A DNA stretch of 24,445 nucleotides from CAYWOS01 sp964459985 (GTDB taxonomy: Bacteria > Bacillota > Clostridia > Christensenellales > Aristaeellaceae). The stretch covers positions 1-24,445 of the forward strand of contig CAYWOS010000037.1 of assembly GCA_964459985.1 (NCBI GenBank). The letters are read 5' to 3'. Made by a program: the position numbers and the translations under genes. Below, piece by piece: positions 1 to 7,090 of the stretch (position 1 is its first letter; every line of letters begins with the position of its first letter). The notes below the pieces were generated by a model, which ran no database searches, was not told the origin of the DNA, and saw only the letters and a list, made by a program, of their open reading frames with translations.

Positions 1-10
1 CGTTTTGCGC

Positions 11-39
11 TTTACAAAGCGCGCGGATTGTACTATAAT
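11..39 (+). promoter_or_regulatory. Sigma-A-type promoter of the solute-binding protein gene
   Basis: A TTTACA box (11-16) and a perfect TATAAT box (34-39) are separated by exactly 17 bp. This is a near-consensus housekeeping promoter about 100 bp before the ATG of the solute-binding protein. A palindrome, GCGCTTT-AC-AAAGCGC (7-22), covers the -35 box and could be a repressor site. Confidence 0.75.
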
Positions 40-136
40 GAGTCCGAGGAAGCGCGAATGTTTTCGGAAGGGTCGAAGTAAATGTTCGCTTTTTTTGAGG
101 GTGAGCGCGTCCATCACAATAAAGGGGAGTAGAAGA

Positions 137-1447
137 ATGAACGCAAAGAAATTGTGGTCGCTTCTCCTGGCCGTCGTGATGTCGGTCGTCATGCTCGTTT
201 CCTGTGCCGCAGCCGAGGATGTCAAGCCGGAGATCTCCGCCGAGGGGAAAACCGTCATCACCCTGTGGCATACCTTCACCAAGGCGCAGAAGGACATGAT
301 TGATACCATCGCCTATGACTTCAACGCGCAGAGCGACGAATACTTCGTCACCGTCGAAGCCTTCCCGTCCCGCGATTTTGAGTCCAAGGTGCGCACCGCC
401 GTGGTCAACGGCGAAGGCCCGGACATCATCTTCCACTATTCTTCCGAGGCCGCCAACTATGTGGACGGCGAGAATCCCGAGAACAACCTGATCGTCGATC
501 TGGGCAAGTACATCAACGATCCTGAAATCGGCATCCCGGACTGGGAGACCAGCATGGACCCGATCCTGCTGGACGAGACCAAGGGCTTCACCGACGGGCT
601 GACCCATTATGTCACCCTCGTTCGCACCGGCCCCATCCTGTTCTACAACAAGACCATCTTTGACGAGCTCGGGCTGAAGGTTCCCACCACGTGGACGGAG
701 CTGGCCGAAACCGCCAAGACGATCTCCGAAAAGAAGCCCGGCGTGTACGGCTACGCCGCCGACTCGCTGACCGATATGATGCTGTCCATCATCATGCAGG
801 GCGGCTCGGAGTACATCGATACCGCCGCCAAGGAAGCCAAGATCGACAACGAGATCACGCTCAACGCGCTCAAGTGGTACGGCAAGGGCGTGCAGGAGGG
901 CTACTTCATGGCGGCCCCGACCGTCGATTACTACTCCAACGACATGAACAACCAGCTCGTCGCCATGTACATCGGCTCCTGCGCCGGCGTGCCCTATCTG
1001 TTCCCCGCCGAGAACAACTGGGAATTGGGGCTTGCCGCTATCCCGCAGGAGGGCGTCGAGCGCTGGTATCCCGCGTGGAACCGCGGCGCGTTCGTCTTCA
1101 AGTCCAACGAGAATCAGGAAAAGGGCGCCTACCTGTTCATCAAGTTCTTCATCGAGCCGGAAAACGACCTGCGCTTCATTGAAAGCGTGATCGCGCTGTC
1201 CCCGTATTACGGCGTGCAGCAGCAGCCCGCCTATGACGAGCTGGTCGCCGCCAATCCCGCGCTTCAGGCGCTGACCGACTGCCTGCCCGACGCCGGCTTC
1301 CTGCCGCTCGTCGCCGGCGCTTCGGTCGTCCGCGATCAGCTTCAGGCGCTCGCGCAGATGGCCGGCGATCCCGCCAACAACGACAGCCTCGCCGCGCTCC
1401 TGACCGAAGCGAACGATCTGTGCACGGAAAAGATCGCCGGGAACTGA
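137..1447 (+). CDS. ABC transporter extracellular solute-binding lipoprotein (family 1, sugar type)
   Basis: Predicted substrate-binding component of an ABC importer, anchored outside the membrane. The ATG at 137 is chosen because AGGGGAG lies 8-14 bases upstream and because it places a signal peptide at the N terminus: MNAKK, a hydrophobic stretch, then lipobox LVSC with Cys23 as the lipidation site. The open frame extends further upstream to base 5, but that part overlaps the promoter and is not protein-like. The mature part reads like family 1 binding proteins: TLWHTFT near the start, GEGPDIIF, then hinge and C-lobe segments such as LFYNKTIFDELGLKVPTTW. The length of 436 residues is normal. 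No permease or ATPase gene follows; a terminator comes straight after, so the gene is monocistronic and must work with transporter parts encoded elsewhere or upstream. The sugar or oligosaccharide substrate is inferred from the family only. Confidence 0.92.
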   Translation: MNAKKLWSLLLAVVMSVVMLVSCAAAEDVKPEISAEGKTVITLWHTFTKAQKDMIDTIAYDFNAQSDEYFVTVEAFPSRDFESKVRTAVVNGEGPDIIFHYSSEAANYVDGENPENNLIVDLGKYINDPEIGIPDWETSMDPILLDETKGFTDGLTHYVTLVRTGPILFYNKTIFDELGLKVPTTWTELAETAKTISEKKPGVYGYAADSLTDMMLSIIMQGGSEYIDTAAKEAKIDNEITLNALKWYGKGVQEGYFMAAPTVDYYSNDMNNQLVAMYIGSCAGVPYLFPAENNWELGLAAIPQEGVERWYPAWNRGAFVFKSNENQEKGAYLFIKFFIEPENDLRFIESVIALSPYYGVQQQPAYDELVAANPALQALTDCLPDAGFLPLVAGASVVRDQLQALAQMAGDPANNDSLAALLTEANDLCTEKIAGN

Positions 1448-1457
1448 CGCGATGCGT

Positions 1458-1475
1458 CGCGCGGCGCGCCGCGCG
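1458..1475. repeat. 18-bp perfect GC palindrome
   Basis: CGCGCGGCGCGCCGCGCG is a perfect palindrome just after the stop codon of the solute-binding protein gene. It could fold in the mRNA 3' end, but the true terminator-like hairpin is further downstream. Confidence 0.6.
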
Positions 1476-1518
1476 CGTGTTCGCACGATACGCCAACTGA
1501 CTGTTTTTGAACAAACCG

Positions 1519-1551
1519 GCGGCGGGGGAGCGATCCCCCGCCGCTTTAGAT
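1519..1551 (+). terminator. Rho-independent terminator after the solute-binding protein gene
   Basis: An 11-bp perfect stem (1519-1529 with 1534-1544) closes a GCGA tetraloop and is followed by a T-rich tail, TTTAGATTGTT. It lies 72 bases after the stop codon and marks the end of this transcript. Confidence 0.85.
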
Positions 1552-1762
1552 TGTTAAGGATGCCCGCGAAGCAGACGCCAGACCGTCACAACGCCCTTGC
1601 CGGGTGCCCTGCATACGACTTGCCGGATGCCGCGCATACGATTCATCGCCCTATCGGACAAAACAAACGGCAGGAACGGGCACAAACAAGACCGACGCGG
1701 GCACAAACGACAGGACAGCAAACAAACAAAACCGACGTAGGGCATAGCCCTTAACGGCAAAC
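1552..1762. other. Gene-free spacer with short imperfect direct repeats
   Basis: No credible gene is seen here. The stretch contains two imperfect 23-base units near 1599-1645, both with the form TTGCCGG.TGCC.GCATACGA. It also holds an ACAAAC-rich segment (about 1660-1740) in which CCGACG.GGGCA occurs twice. Base composition differs from the flanking genes, being richer in A and C. No function can be assigned. Confidence 0.4.
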
Positions 1763-1793
1763 AAAAAGGGCTGCCTTTGACGACAGCCCTTTA
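1763..1793 (-). terminator. Terminator of the cadherin-like-domain protein gene
   Basis: On the minus strand AAAGGGCTG (1792-1784) pairs with CAGCCCTTT (1773-1765), and a T run follows. It lies about 30 bases beyond the stop codon of the minus-strand gene that ends at 1825. Confidence 0.8.
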
Positions 1794-1824
1794 TAGTATT
1801 TCTCTTGCGCTTCTCTCCGCCCCG

Positions 1825-2541
1825 TCAGTCGCCCGCGTAGGGCATCAGGGCAACGACGGTGTCCTCGATGTAGACGATGCGGTACAGGTTGGAGCCGTAG
1901 GTCAGGTAATTGGCGATGAAATCCTGAATATTGGCGGCGCGGACGGGATTGTAAACCGTGCCGTAGTACAAGGTGGCGTTTTCGTGCACGACGTGGCGGT
2001 AGATCTGCGAAGTGTCGTTGTTGAAGGTGGAGAGATTGCCGTTGCCGTAATCGTCGCCGAAGTAATGGACGTTGACCAGATCGGCGGCGATTCTCCACGC
2101 GCCGCCCTGCTGGTAGATTTCGGTGATGTAGCCGCTTGACACGCGGGTGCGCGCCGTGCTGGGGCGGCGCTGGAGGAACACGGTGTAGGTGGTGGACGTG
2201 CCGCCGGCCGATACCGTGATGGTGACGGTCTGCGGATCGTTGGTCATGCTGATGTACTGCGACTGCGTGCCGCTCGCCACATACTGACCGTTGACGGTGA
2301 TGTATGCCGAGGCGTTGTACGCCGTCGGTTTGAAGCGAACGCGCGACGTGCCGTAGCTGACGGTCAGGAGATACGACGTGACCGAGGGATCAAAGCTCGC
2401 GGGCAGCATGACGCCCTTATCGGGGCAGTTGTGCTCCAGCGACATCAGCAGCGAGGATTGGCTGTATCCCCCGCTGGCCAGCGCGGGCACGCACGCCGTC
2501 AGCAGCGCGAGGGCGAGCAGCAGGGCGACAAATTTCTTCAT
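1825..2541 (-). CDS. Secreted protein with cadherin-like beta-sandwich domain
   Basis: Exported protein of 238 residues. A basic-hydrophobic signal peptide is followed by LTAC (Cys17 a possible lipidation site) and by ALA-S (about residue 22), so either lipoprotein processing or ordinary signal-peptidase cleavage is possible. Residues about 35-126 resemble the cadherin-like beta-sandwich family (Pfam PF12733): LPASFDPSVTSYLLTVSYG, a central NGQYV, and the closing TYTVFLQRRP. Residues 136-238 are rich in Tyr, Asn and Val (ITEIYQQGG, VHYFGDDYGNG, VVALMPYAG) and I do not recognise them. AAGGAAGGAAT precedes the ATG at good spacing. The gene is monocistronic with its own terminator. A role in surface binding or envelope structure is inferred from the fold; no enzyme motif is visible. 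Confidence 0.8.
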   Translation of the reverse strand: MKKFVALLLALALLTACVPALASGGYSQSSLLMSLEHNCPDKGVMLPASFDPSVTSYLLTVSYGTSRVRFKPTAYNASAYITVNGQYVASGTQSQYISMTNDPQTVTITVSAGGTSTTYTVFLQRRPSTARTRVSSGYITEIYQQGGAWRIAADLVNVHYFGDDYGNGNLSTFNNDTSQIYRHVVHENATLYYGTVYNPVRAANIQDFIANYLTYGSNLYRIVYIEDTVVALMPYAGD

Positions 2542-2609
2542 GCGATCATTCCTTCCTTATGCCGTAAGGCTGTTACGTCCATATAACGCGCGCGGACGGA
2601 CAATTCTTC

Positions 2610-2637
2610 CATCCGCGCAAAAAAACTTTCGCGGATG
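2610..2637 (-). terminator. Possible hairpin terminator after the TauE/SafE gene
   Basis: CATCCGCG (2610-2617) pairs perfectly with CGCGGATG (2630-2637) just downstream of the permease stop codon. There is no clean T run after the stem on the minus strand, so termination is uncertain. The hairpin may instead be part of the leader of the next gene. Confidence 0.35.
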
Positions 2638-2642
2638 TGCCG

Positions 2643-3401
2643 TCAGGCGAGAAGGTCGTAAAGCAGCTTGGCGAAGATCAGGATCAGCACGACGAGCAGC
2701 AGCTTTCGGATGAGCGCCGGGCCTTTCTTGAGCGCCAGCCCCGCGCCGACGTAGCTGCCCGCGACCGAGAACGCCGCCGCCGGCAGCGCCAGCGCGTACA
2801 GCACGTGCCCGCCGATGATCATGGCGGCGAGCGCGCCGAGGTTGCTGCCCAAATTGACCAATCGCGCGCTGCCCGCCGCGTTCAGAAGATCCATGCCCAG
2901 CAGCGAGCAGAAAATGAGCGTCAAAAACGTGCCGGTGCCCGGGCCGATCAAACCGTCGTACACGCCGATCACCAGCCCCACGAGCAGGCACGCGGGCAGC
3001 GACCAGCGATCGGGAACGATCTTTTTCGGCGTCATATCGCGCCTGCGCATGACGAACGCCGCGATGAGCGGCAGCGCGCACACGACGATCAGCCGCGCGG
3101 TATCGGGCGGCGTCAGGGCGAGCAGGTACGCGCCCAGATAGCTGCCGGGCACGGCGCCCGTGAGCGCCGCGAGCGCCTCGCGCCACGGGATCTTTTTCGC
3201 GCGCGCGTAGCGCCCGGCCGCCGTGATCGCGCCCAGCGTCGCGCTCATTTTGTTGCTGCCCGACGCCAGCACGGGCGACAGGCCGGCAAGATAATAGGCG
3301 GGGAGCGAAATCAGCCCGCCGCCGCCCGCCACGCTGTCCACCAGCGCCGCAAAGAAAATCAAGGGACAAACGATCAGATATGCCTGCCACGTCAGCGTCA
3401 T
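2643..3401 (-). CDS. TauE/SafE (TSUP) family membrane permease
   Basis: Polytopic membrane protein of 252 residues, the normal size for the sulfite exporter TauE/SafE family, which moves sulfur-containing or other organic anions. The family's first repeat is clear: FAALVDSVAGGGGLISLP near residues 16-33, then SNKMSATLGAITAAGRY. The second half-repeat carries GVYDGLIGPGTGTFL and NLGSNLGALAAMIIGG. About eight hydrophobic helices are visible. The start ATG follows GGGAAGG. It lies 16 bp after the MreB-like gene on the same strand, so the two are probably co-transcribed. The substrate cannot be read from the sequence, and no sulfur-metabolism gene is nearby. Confidence 0.9.
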   Translation of the reverse strand: MTLTWQAYLIVCPLIFFAALVDSVAGGGGLISLPAYYLAGLSPVLASGSNKMSATLGAITAAGRYARAKKIPWREALAALTGAVPGSYLGAYLLALTPPDTARLIVVCALPLIAAFVMRRRDMTPKKIVPDRWSLPACLLVGLVIGVYDGLIGPGTGTFLTLIFCSLLGMDLLNAAGSARLVNLGSNLGALAAMIIGGHVLYALALPAAAFSVAGSYVGAGLALKKGPALIRKLLLVVLILIFAKLLYDLLA

Positions 3402-3417
3402 GCGTGCCTTCCCGTCG

Positions 3418-4443
3418 TCAGCGACGCCTTTTCCCGTGCCTGTCGCCGATCAGTTTTCCGTATTCGCGGTAGTTTTCCAGCGTCAGCCCGCAGCCGCGCG
3501 CCACGCATTCCCGCGCGTTTTCCGCCTGATGGCACTCGACCTTCATGGCGAGCGCCACCGCCTCGCACAGGCCGGCCAGCTGCGCGCCGCCGCCCGAGAG
3601 CGTGATGCCCGATTCGAACACGTCCGCCGCCAGCTCGGCGGGGGTGTGCTCGAGCACGGCGTGGATGTCCTCCACCAGCGTTTGCACCGGCTCCTCGAGC
3701 GCCTCGGTGATCTCGTCGCTCGTGATGCGCATGAGCTTGGGCAGTCCCGTGATGAGGTTGCGCCCGGTGACTTCCATATAGAGCTGCTCCTCGCGCGGCA
3801 GCGCCGAGCCGATGTTGATCTTGAGATCCTCGGCGGTGATTTCGCCGATGAGCAGGTTATGCTTGCGGCGGATGTATTTGATGATCGCCTCGTCGAACAG
3901 ATCGCCGCCCGTCTTCACATGATCGCGCACCATGCAGCGCCCCAGCGACAGGACGGCGATATCCGACATGCCGGCGCCGATATCGCAGATCATTTCGCCG
4001 TAGGCCTCGCTGATGAGCAGCCCCGCGCCCAGCGCCGCCGCGATGGGGCGCTCCAATATCTGCGTGCGGCGCGCGCCCGCCTCGAACAGGCTGGTCAGGA
4101 TGGTGCGGCGCTCGACCTCGTTGACCCCCGAGGGCACCGATATCACGACGCGCGGGCCGCCGATCAGGCGCTTGCCCACCACGCGCGCCATGAACAGGCG
4201 CAGCATCGCGCTTGTCAGCTCGTAATCGGTGATCATGCCGTCGCGCAAAGGACGCACGGCGAGGATGTTGCCGGGCGTCCTGCCGACCATGCGCCGCGCT
4301 TCGTCGCCCACGGCGATGATCGCCCGCGTTTCGCGGTTCACGGCGATAATGGCGGACTCGTCCAGCAGAACGCCCTGCCCCTTGCCGTAAATCACGACGC
4401 GCGACGTGCCTAAATCAATGCCGATGTCCTGAACCTGCGCCAT
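3418..4443 (-). CDS. mreB: MreB/Mbl-family actin-like cell-shape protein
   Basis: Cytoplasmic actin homologue that forms membrane-associated filaments guiding lateral cell-wall synthesis in rods. It has 341 residues, as expected. The start at 4443 is set by AAGGAG 8 bases upstream; the frame extends further but only as a basic non-conserved tail. Visible nucleotide-binding segments are phosphate-1 DLGTS (10-14), the MreB signature GDEARRMVGRTPGNILAVRP (46-65) and the adenosine motif SGGGAQLAGL (283-292). Phosphate-2 reads DIGAGMSDIAV (154-164) where MreB normally has DIGGGTTDIAV, so two usually conserved positions differ. No mreC/mreD follows; the next gene is a TauE/SafE permease. Which paralogue it is (MreB, Mbl or MreBH) cannot be decided here. 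Confidence 0.9.
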   Translation of the reverse strand: MAQVQDIGIDLGTSRVVIYGKGQGVLLDESAIIAVNRETRAIIAVGDEARRMVGRTPGNILAVRPLRDGMITDYELTSAMLRLFMARVVGKRLIGGPRVVISVPSGVNEVERRTILTSLFEAGARRTQILERPIAAALGAGLLISEAYGEMICDIGAGMSDIAVLSLGRCMVRDHVKTGGDLFDEAIIKYIRRKHNLLIGEITAEDLKINIGSALPREEQLYMEVTGRNLITGLPKLMRITSDEITEALEEPVQTLVEDIHAVLEHTPAELAADVFESGITLSGGGAQLAGLCEAVALAMKVECHQAENARECVARGCGLTLENYREYGKLIGDRHGKRRR

Positions 4444-4620
4444 AAAGATCTCCTTACGGTGAATGAATATCCGCTTCCACGTGTCTATACGACGCCGCCG
4501 CGTCAAATCCCTCTTTTTTCACCGATGACCGGCGATGATTCTCCACTTTTTTTGAGAAATTTGTCGGAATCGGCCCTCGTTCCCCACTTTCGGCGGGATT
4601 TGCCGCCTTTTCAAGAAGAA

Positions 4621-4644
4621 CCGGCGCAGGAAAAACTGCGCCGG
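4621..4644 (-). terminator. Terminator of the peptidoglycan-binding lipoprotein gene
   Basis: CCGGCGCAG (4621-4629) and CTGCGCCGG (4636-4644) form a perfect 9-bp stem with a GAAAAA/TTTTTC loop. On the minus strand it is followed by TTCTTCTT. It lies about 26 bases past the lipoprotein stop codon and separates that gene from mreB. The remaining spacer (4444-4620) must hold the mreB promoter, but I see no convincing match. Confidence 0.75.
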
Positions 4645-4670
4645 GTCGTCATAGGCGTGCGGGCGTGCGA

Positions 4671-6056
4671 TTACGATCCCTCGGGGAACACGCCCTCGTA
4701 CAGATAGCGCAGCGTGGCGGGGCCGGCGACGCCGTCCTGACGCAGGCCGTAGTAGCGCTGGAAGCGCTTGACGGCGTCCTCGGTGCTCTCGCCGTAGTAG
4801 CCGTCGGTCTCGCCGTTGTAGAAGCCCTGATTCTTCAGCGCCTCCTGCATTTGCTTGACGGGCGAGCCGTAATTGAGGCGGCGAAGCGTGATATCGGTTT
4901 TGCTGCCGCTCGGGTTGGGCGTGACGCGGACGTATATGTTGTCCGGCGTGGCGGTCGGCGTGTTCGGCTTGGGCGTCGCCGTGCGCTGCGCCTGCGACGC
5001 GGAAATGGCGTTGTCGCCGTACATGATCGACAGCGTGTTGCCGCCCGCGACGCCGTCCGCCGTCAGGTTATTGGCGCGCTGGAACGCTTTGACCGCCGAT
5101 ACCGTGCCGGCGCCGTAATCGCCGTCGATGGCGCCGGTGTAGTAGCCGAGCTGGCGCAGCTTGGTCTGCAGCGCGCGCACGCCCGCGCCGCTCGCGCCCT
5201 CGCGGTAGGATACGCCGGTGAAGCCCTCGATTTTCGAGGCGGATTTCGCCGAAGAGGAATACAGCCTTGTCAGCGTTTCCTTGCCGGCGATGCCGTCGTA
5301 ATAGGAGCAGTTGCGCTTCTGGAAGGCGATGACCGCCGCCTCGGTGCCGGCGTCGAAGGAGCCGGTCGCCGTGCCGGTGAGGTAGCCCAGCTCGATGAGC
5401 CGCGACTGCATCCGCTTGACCTCGCTGCCCGAATCGCCGAGCCGGAGGTAGGTGTCGTCCTTGACCACGGGTACGGCTGTGGGCTTGGGCGTCGGCGTCG
5501 CCGTCGGGCGCGCCGTCGTCTTGGCGGTGGCGAGCTTGGCGAGCGTCGTTTTGCCGGCGATGCCGTCCTGCGTTAATTTATACTGTTTCTGGAAGGCTTT
5601 GACCGCCGCTTCGGTGCCCGCGCCGAAATCGCCGTCCACGCTGCCCTTGTAGAAGCCGAGCGCTTTCAGCTTGGTTTGCAGTTCGCGCACCTCGTTGCCG
5701 TTCGCGCCGAGCTTGAGCACGGCGCCGGGCGTGGGCGAGGGCGTGGGCACGGCGACGCCGATGGTGACGCCGACGCCGGGCGAGGCGAGATTGGGCGTCG
5801 TCCACACGCCGATGGCGTTCGTGGGCGAAGCGGAAGGCAGGTTGACAAGCGGCGCGCTGCTTGTCGGCATGCTGACGAGCGTCGTGCCGGAGGGCGCGGC
5901 GGAGGCCGATACGCGCGGCGAATACTCGGGGAAGACGCCCGCGCCGATGCCCGCGTTGCCCTCGATGGAGGGCGTGGTATAGCAGCCGCTGAACAGAAGC
6001 GGCAGGGACAGGCAGAGCACGAGCAGCAGGATTTTGCCTGTTCGGGTGATTTTCAT
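4671..6056 (-). CDS. Lipoprotein with four peptidoglycan-binding (PG_binding_1) repeats
   Basis: Predicted envelope lipoprotein of 461 residues that should bind cell wall while tethered to the membrane. The start at 6056 is set by GGAAGGAAGG upstream and by the signal peptide MKITRTGK plus hydrophobic core ending in lipobox LFSGC (Cys25). A low-complexity Ser/Thr/Pro region follows (about 26-110). Four PG_binding_1 repeats lie at about 113-176, 203-266, 282-346 and 391-454, each with the pattern LQ..L..LG(F/Y)..G..DG.(F/Y)G..T..AV..FQ and ending DG(I/V)AG..TL. Thr/Pro-rich linkers (TPTPKPT, ATPKPNTPT) separate some of them. No amidase, transglycosylase or transpeptidase domain is present, so the protein looks like a pure binding module. 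It lies 50 bp downstream of the HAD gene and may share its promoter. Confidence 0.9.
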   Translation of the reverse strand: MKITRTGKILLLVLCLSLPLLFSGCYTTPSIEGNAGIGAGVFPEYSPRVSASAAPSGTTLVSMPTSSAPLVNLPSASPTNAIGVWTTPNLASPGVGVTIGVAVPTPSPTPGAVLKLGANGNEVRELQTKLKALGFYKGSVDGDFGAGTEAAVKAFQKQYKLTQDGIAGKTTLAKLATAKTTARPTATPTPKPTAVPVVKDDTYLRLGDSGSEVKRMQSRLIELGYLTGTATGSFDAGTEAAVIAFQKRNCSYYDGIAGKETLTRLYSSSAKSASKIEGFTGVSYREGASGAGVRALQTKLRQLGYYTGAIDGDYGAGTVSAVKAFQRANNLTADGVAGGNTLSIMYGDNAISASQAQRTATPKPNTPTATPDNIYVRVTPNPSGSKTDITLRRLNYGSPVKQMQEALKNQGFYNGETDGYYGESTEDAVKRFQRYYGLRQDGVAGPATLRYLYEGVFPEGS

Positions 6057-6106
6057 GGTAATCCTTCCTTCCACGGGATCGATCATGGATGCGTTCCTTC
6101 CGTTCA

Positions 6107-6748
6107 TCAGACGTTCGGAGCCGCGTTTTTGTTCCCCAGACAGCGAAAATCGCGGAAAATTCCGTCGTTTTCGCCGTAAAGCCACGTTTTGAAGCCGAGG
6201 CGGTCGGCAGCCGCGATGTTTTGCGGGCTGTCGTCCACGAAAAGCGACCGCGCCGGGTCGAGCGCGTAACGCGCGATCAGCCGTTCGAAAATGGCGGGAT
6301 CGGGCTTCATGACCCGTTCGTGCGCCGATACGACAAAGCCGTCGGCCCCGAGCAGGAAGGGGAAGCGCGCCGCCGAGATCTCAAAGGAGGGCGATGCGTA
6401 GTTGGTGAGCAGATAGATGCGTTTGCCCATGCCGCGCAGTTCGCCGAAGGTGTAGCTCATGGGCAGGCGCGTCATCTGATCGGGGAAATCGCGCAGCACG
6501 CGCTCGACGTCGCCCGCGCACTCGGGCAGCCCGGCGGCGTCCGCCGCCTCGCGCGCGATCGCGGCGTTGGGCTCCGCGCCCAGATCAAAGCGGCTCCAGC
6601 GCTTTTCGGCGCCGAACAGCGCCGCGAGCAGCCGCTTGCCGCTTTCGCCCGGCATCAGCCGCGCGAAAATGCGTTCGGGATTGAAATCGAGCAGCACGCC
6701 GCCGATGTCGAACACCACGTTGTCAATGCCCGCCAGCCTCGCGTCCAT
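6107..6748 (-). CDS. HAD superfamily hydrolase (subfamily IA, DxGGV type)
   Basis: Predicted small-molecule phosphatase of 213 residues. The start at 6748 is preferred because GGGGAGG lies just upstream, although the frame stays open for 14 more codons. Motif I is VVFDIGGVLLDF with nucleophile Asp14; the second acidic residue is replaced by Gly, as is usual in the FMN-phosphatase-like HAD-IA group. Motif II is YLLTNYAS, motif III has the Lys in VMKPDPAIF, and motif IV is LFVDDSPQN. The helical cap lies between motifs I and II. The substrate is unknown. A sigma-A-like promoter sits about 180 bp upstream (6928-6956), and the peptidoglycan-binding lipoprotein gene follows 50 bp downstream, which suggests a two-gene transcript. 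Confidence 0.88.
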   Translation of the reverse strand: MDARLAGIDNVVFDIGGVLLDFNPERIFARLMPGESGKRLLAALFGAEKRWSRFDLGAEPNAAIAREAADAAGLPECAGDVERVLRDFPDQMTRLPMSYTFGELRGMGKRIYLLTNYASPSFEISAARFPFLLGADGFVVSAHERVMKPDPAIFERLIARYALDPARSLFVDDSPQNIAAADRLGFKTWLYGENDGIFRDFRCLGNKNAAPNV

Positions 6749-6790
6749 GCGTTCCTCCCCGCCGCGCCGTCGGCAAAAGAGCCGTTTCAC

Positions 6791-6906
6791 AGCGTCAAAC
6801 CGTATATCGCGCGTCAGCCGGCGCGCCCGCGCCCGCCGATGCGGAATCCGTCGCGTTTTTCGGCGTGAAACCGCGCGTCAGCCGGCGCGCACGCGCCGCC
6901 GACACG
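6791..6906. repeat. Two GC-rich direct repeats in the HAD-gene leader
   Basis: CGCGCGTCAGCCGGCGCGC occurs at 6808-6826 and again at 6872-6890, 64 bp apart. Each copy is preceded by GCGT(C/G)AAACCG, and each is followed by a related GCC-GA-CG-AATCC segment. The pair lies in the long untranslated leader between the predicted promoter (6928-6956) and the HAD start codon. The rest of 6749-7090 contains the promoter and the era terminator and no gene. Confidence 0.65.
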
Positions 6907-6927
6907 AAATCCTTCGGATTCTTTAAC

Positions 6928-6956
6928 ATCATATCATACAATCGTAACATTTGCAA
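6928..6956 (-). promoter_or_regulatory. Sigma-A-type promoter for the HAD / peptidoglycan-binding lipoprotein genes
   Basis: On the minus strand TTGCAA (6956-6951) and TATGAT (6933-6928) are separated by 17 bp, in an AT-rich island within GC-rich DNA. It predicts a leader of about 170 nt before the HAD gene. Confidence 0.65.
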
Positions 6957-7032
6957 TCCTTTTGCCGTATTTGCCCGCCGCGTGAAAACCGACAGAATCC
7001 GCGCCGCGCGGCGGAGGAATCGGCGGGCGCGG

Positions 7033-7067
7033 AAAAAGGGCGGCGCGTTTGGCACGGCCGCCTTTTT
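7033..7067 (-). terminator. Terminator after era
   Basis: GGGCGGC and GCCGCC arms around 7038-7062 are flanked by an A run on the left and a T run on the right of the + strand. The hairpin therefore has a U tail in either direction. It closes the era operon about 24 bases after the stop codon. Confidence 0.75.
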
Positions 7068-7090
7068 CGTCGTTATCCGCGCCGCCCGCG

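Noticed and set aside
1452..1754. A 100-residue frame in the spacer after the solute-binding protein
   Set aside because: It crosses a terminator, has no ribosome binding site and shows a repeat-driven, unstructured composition.
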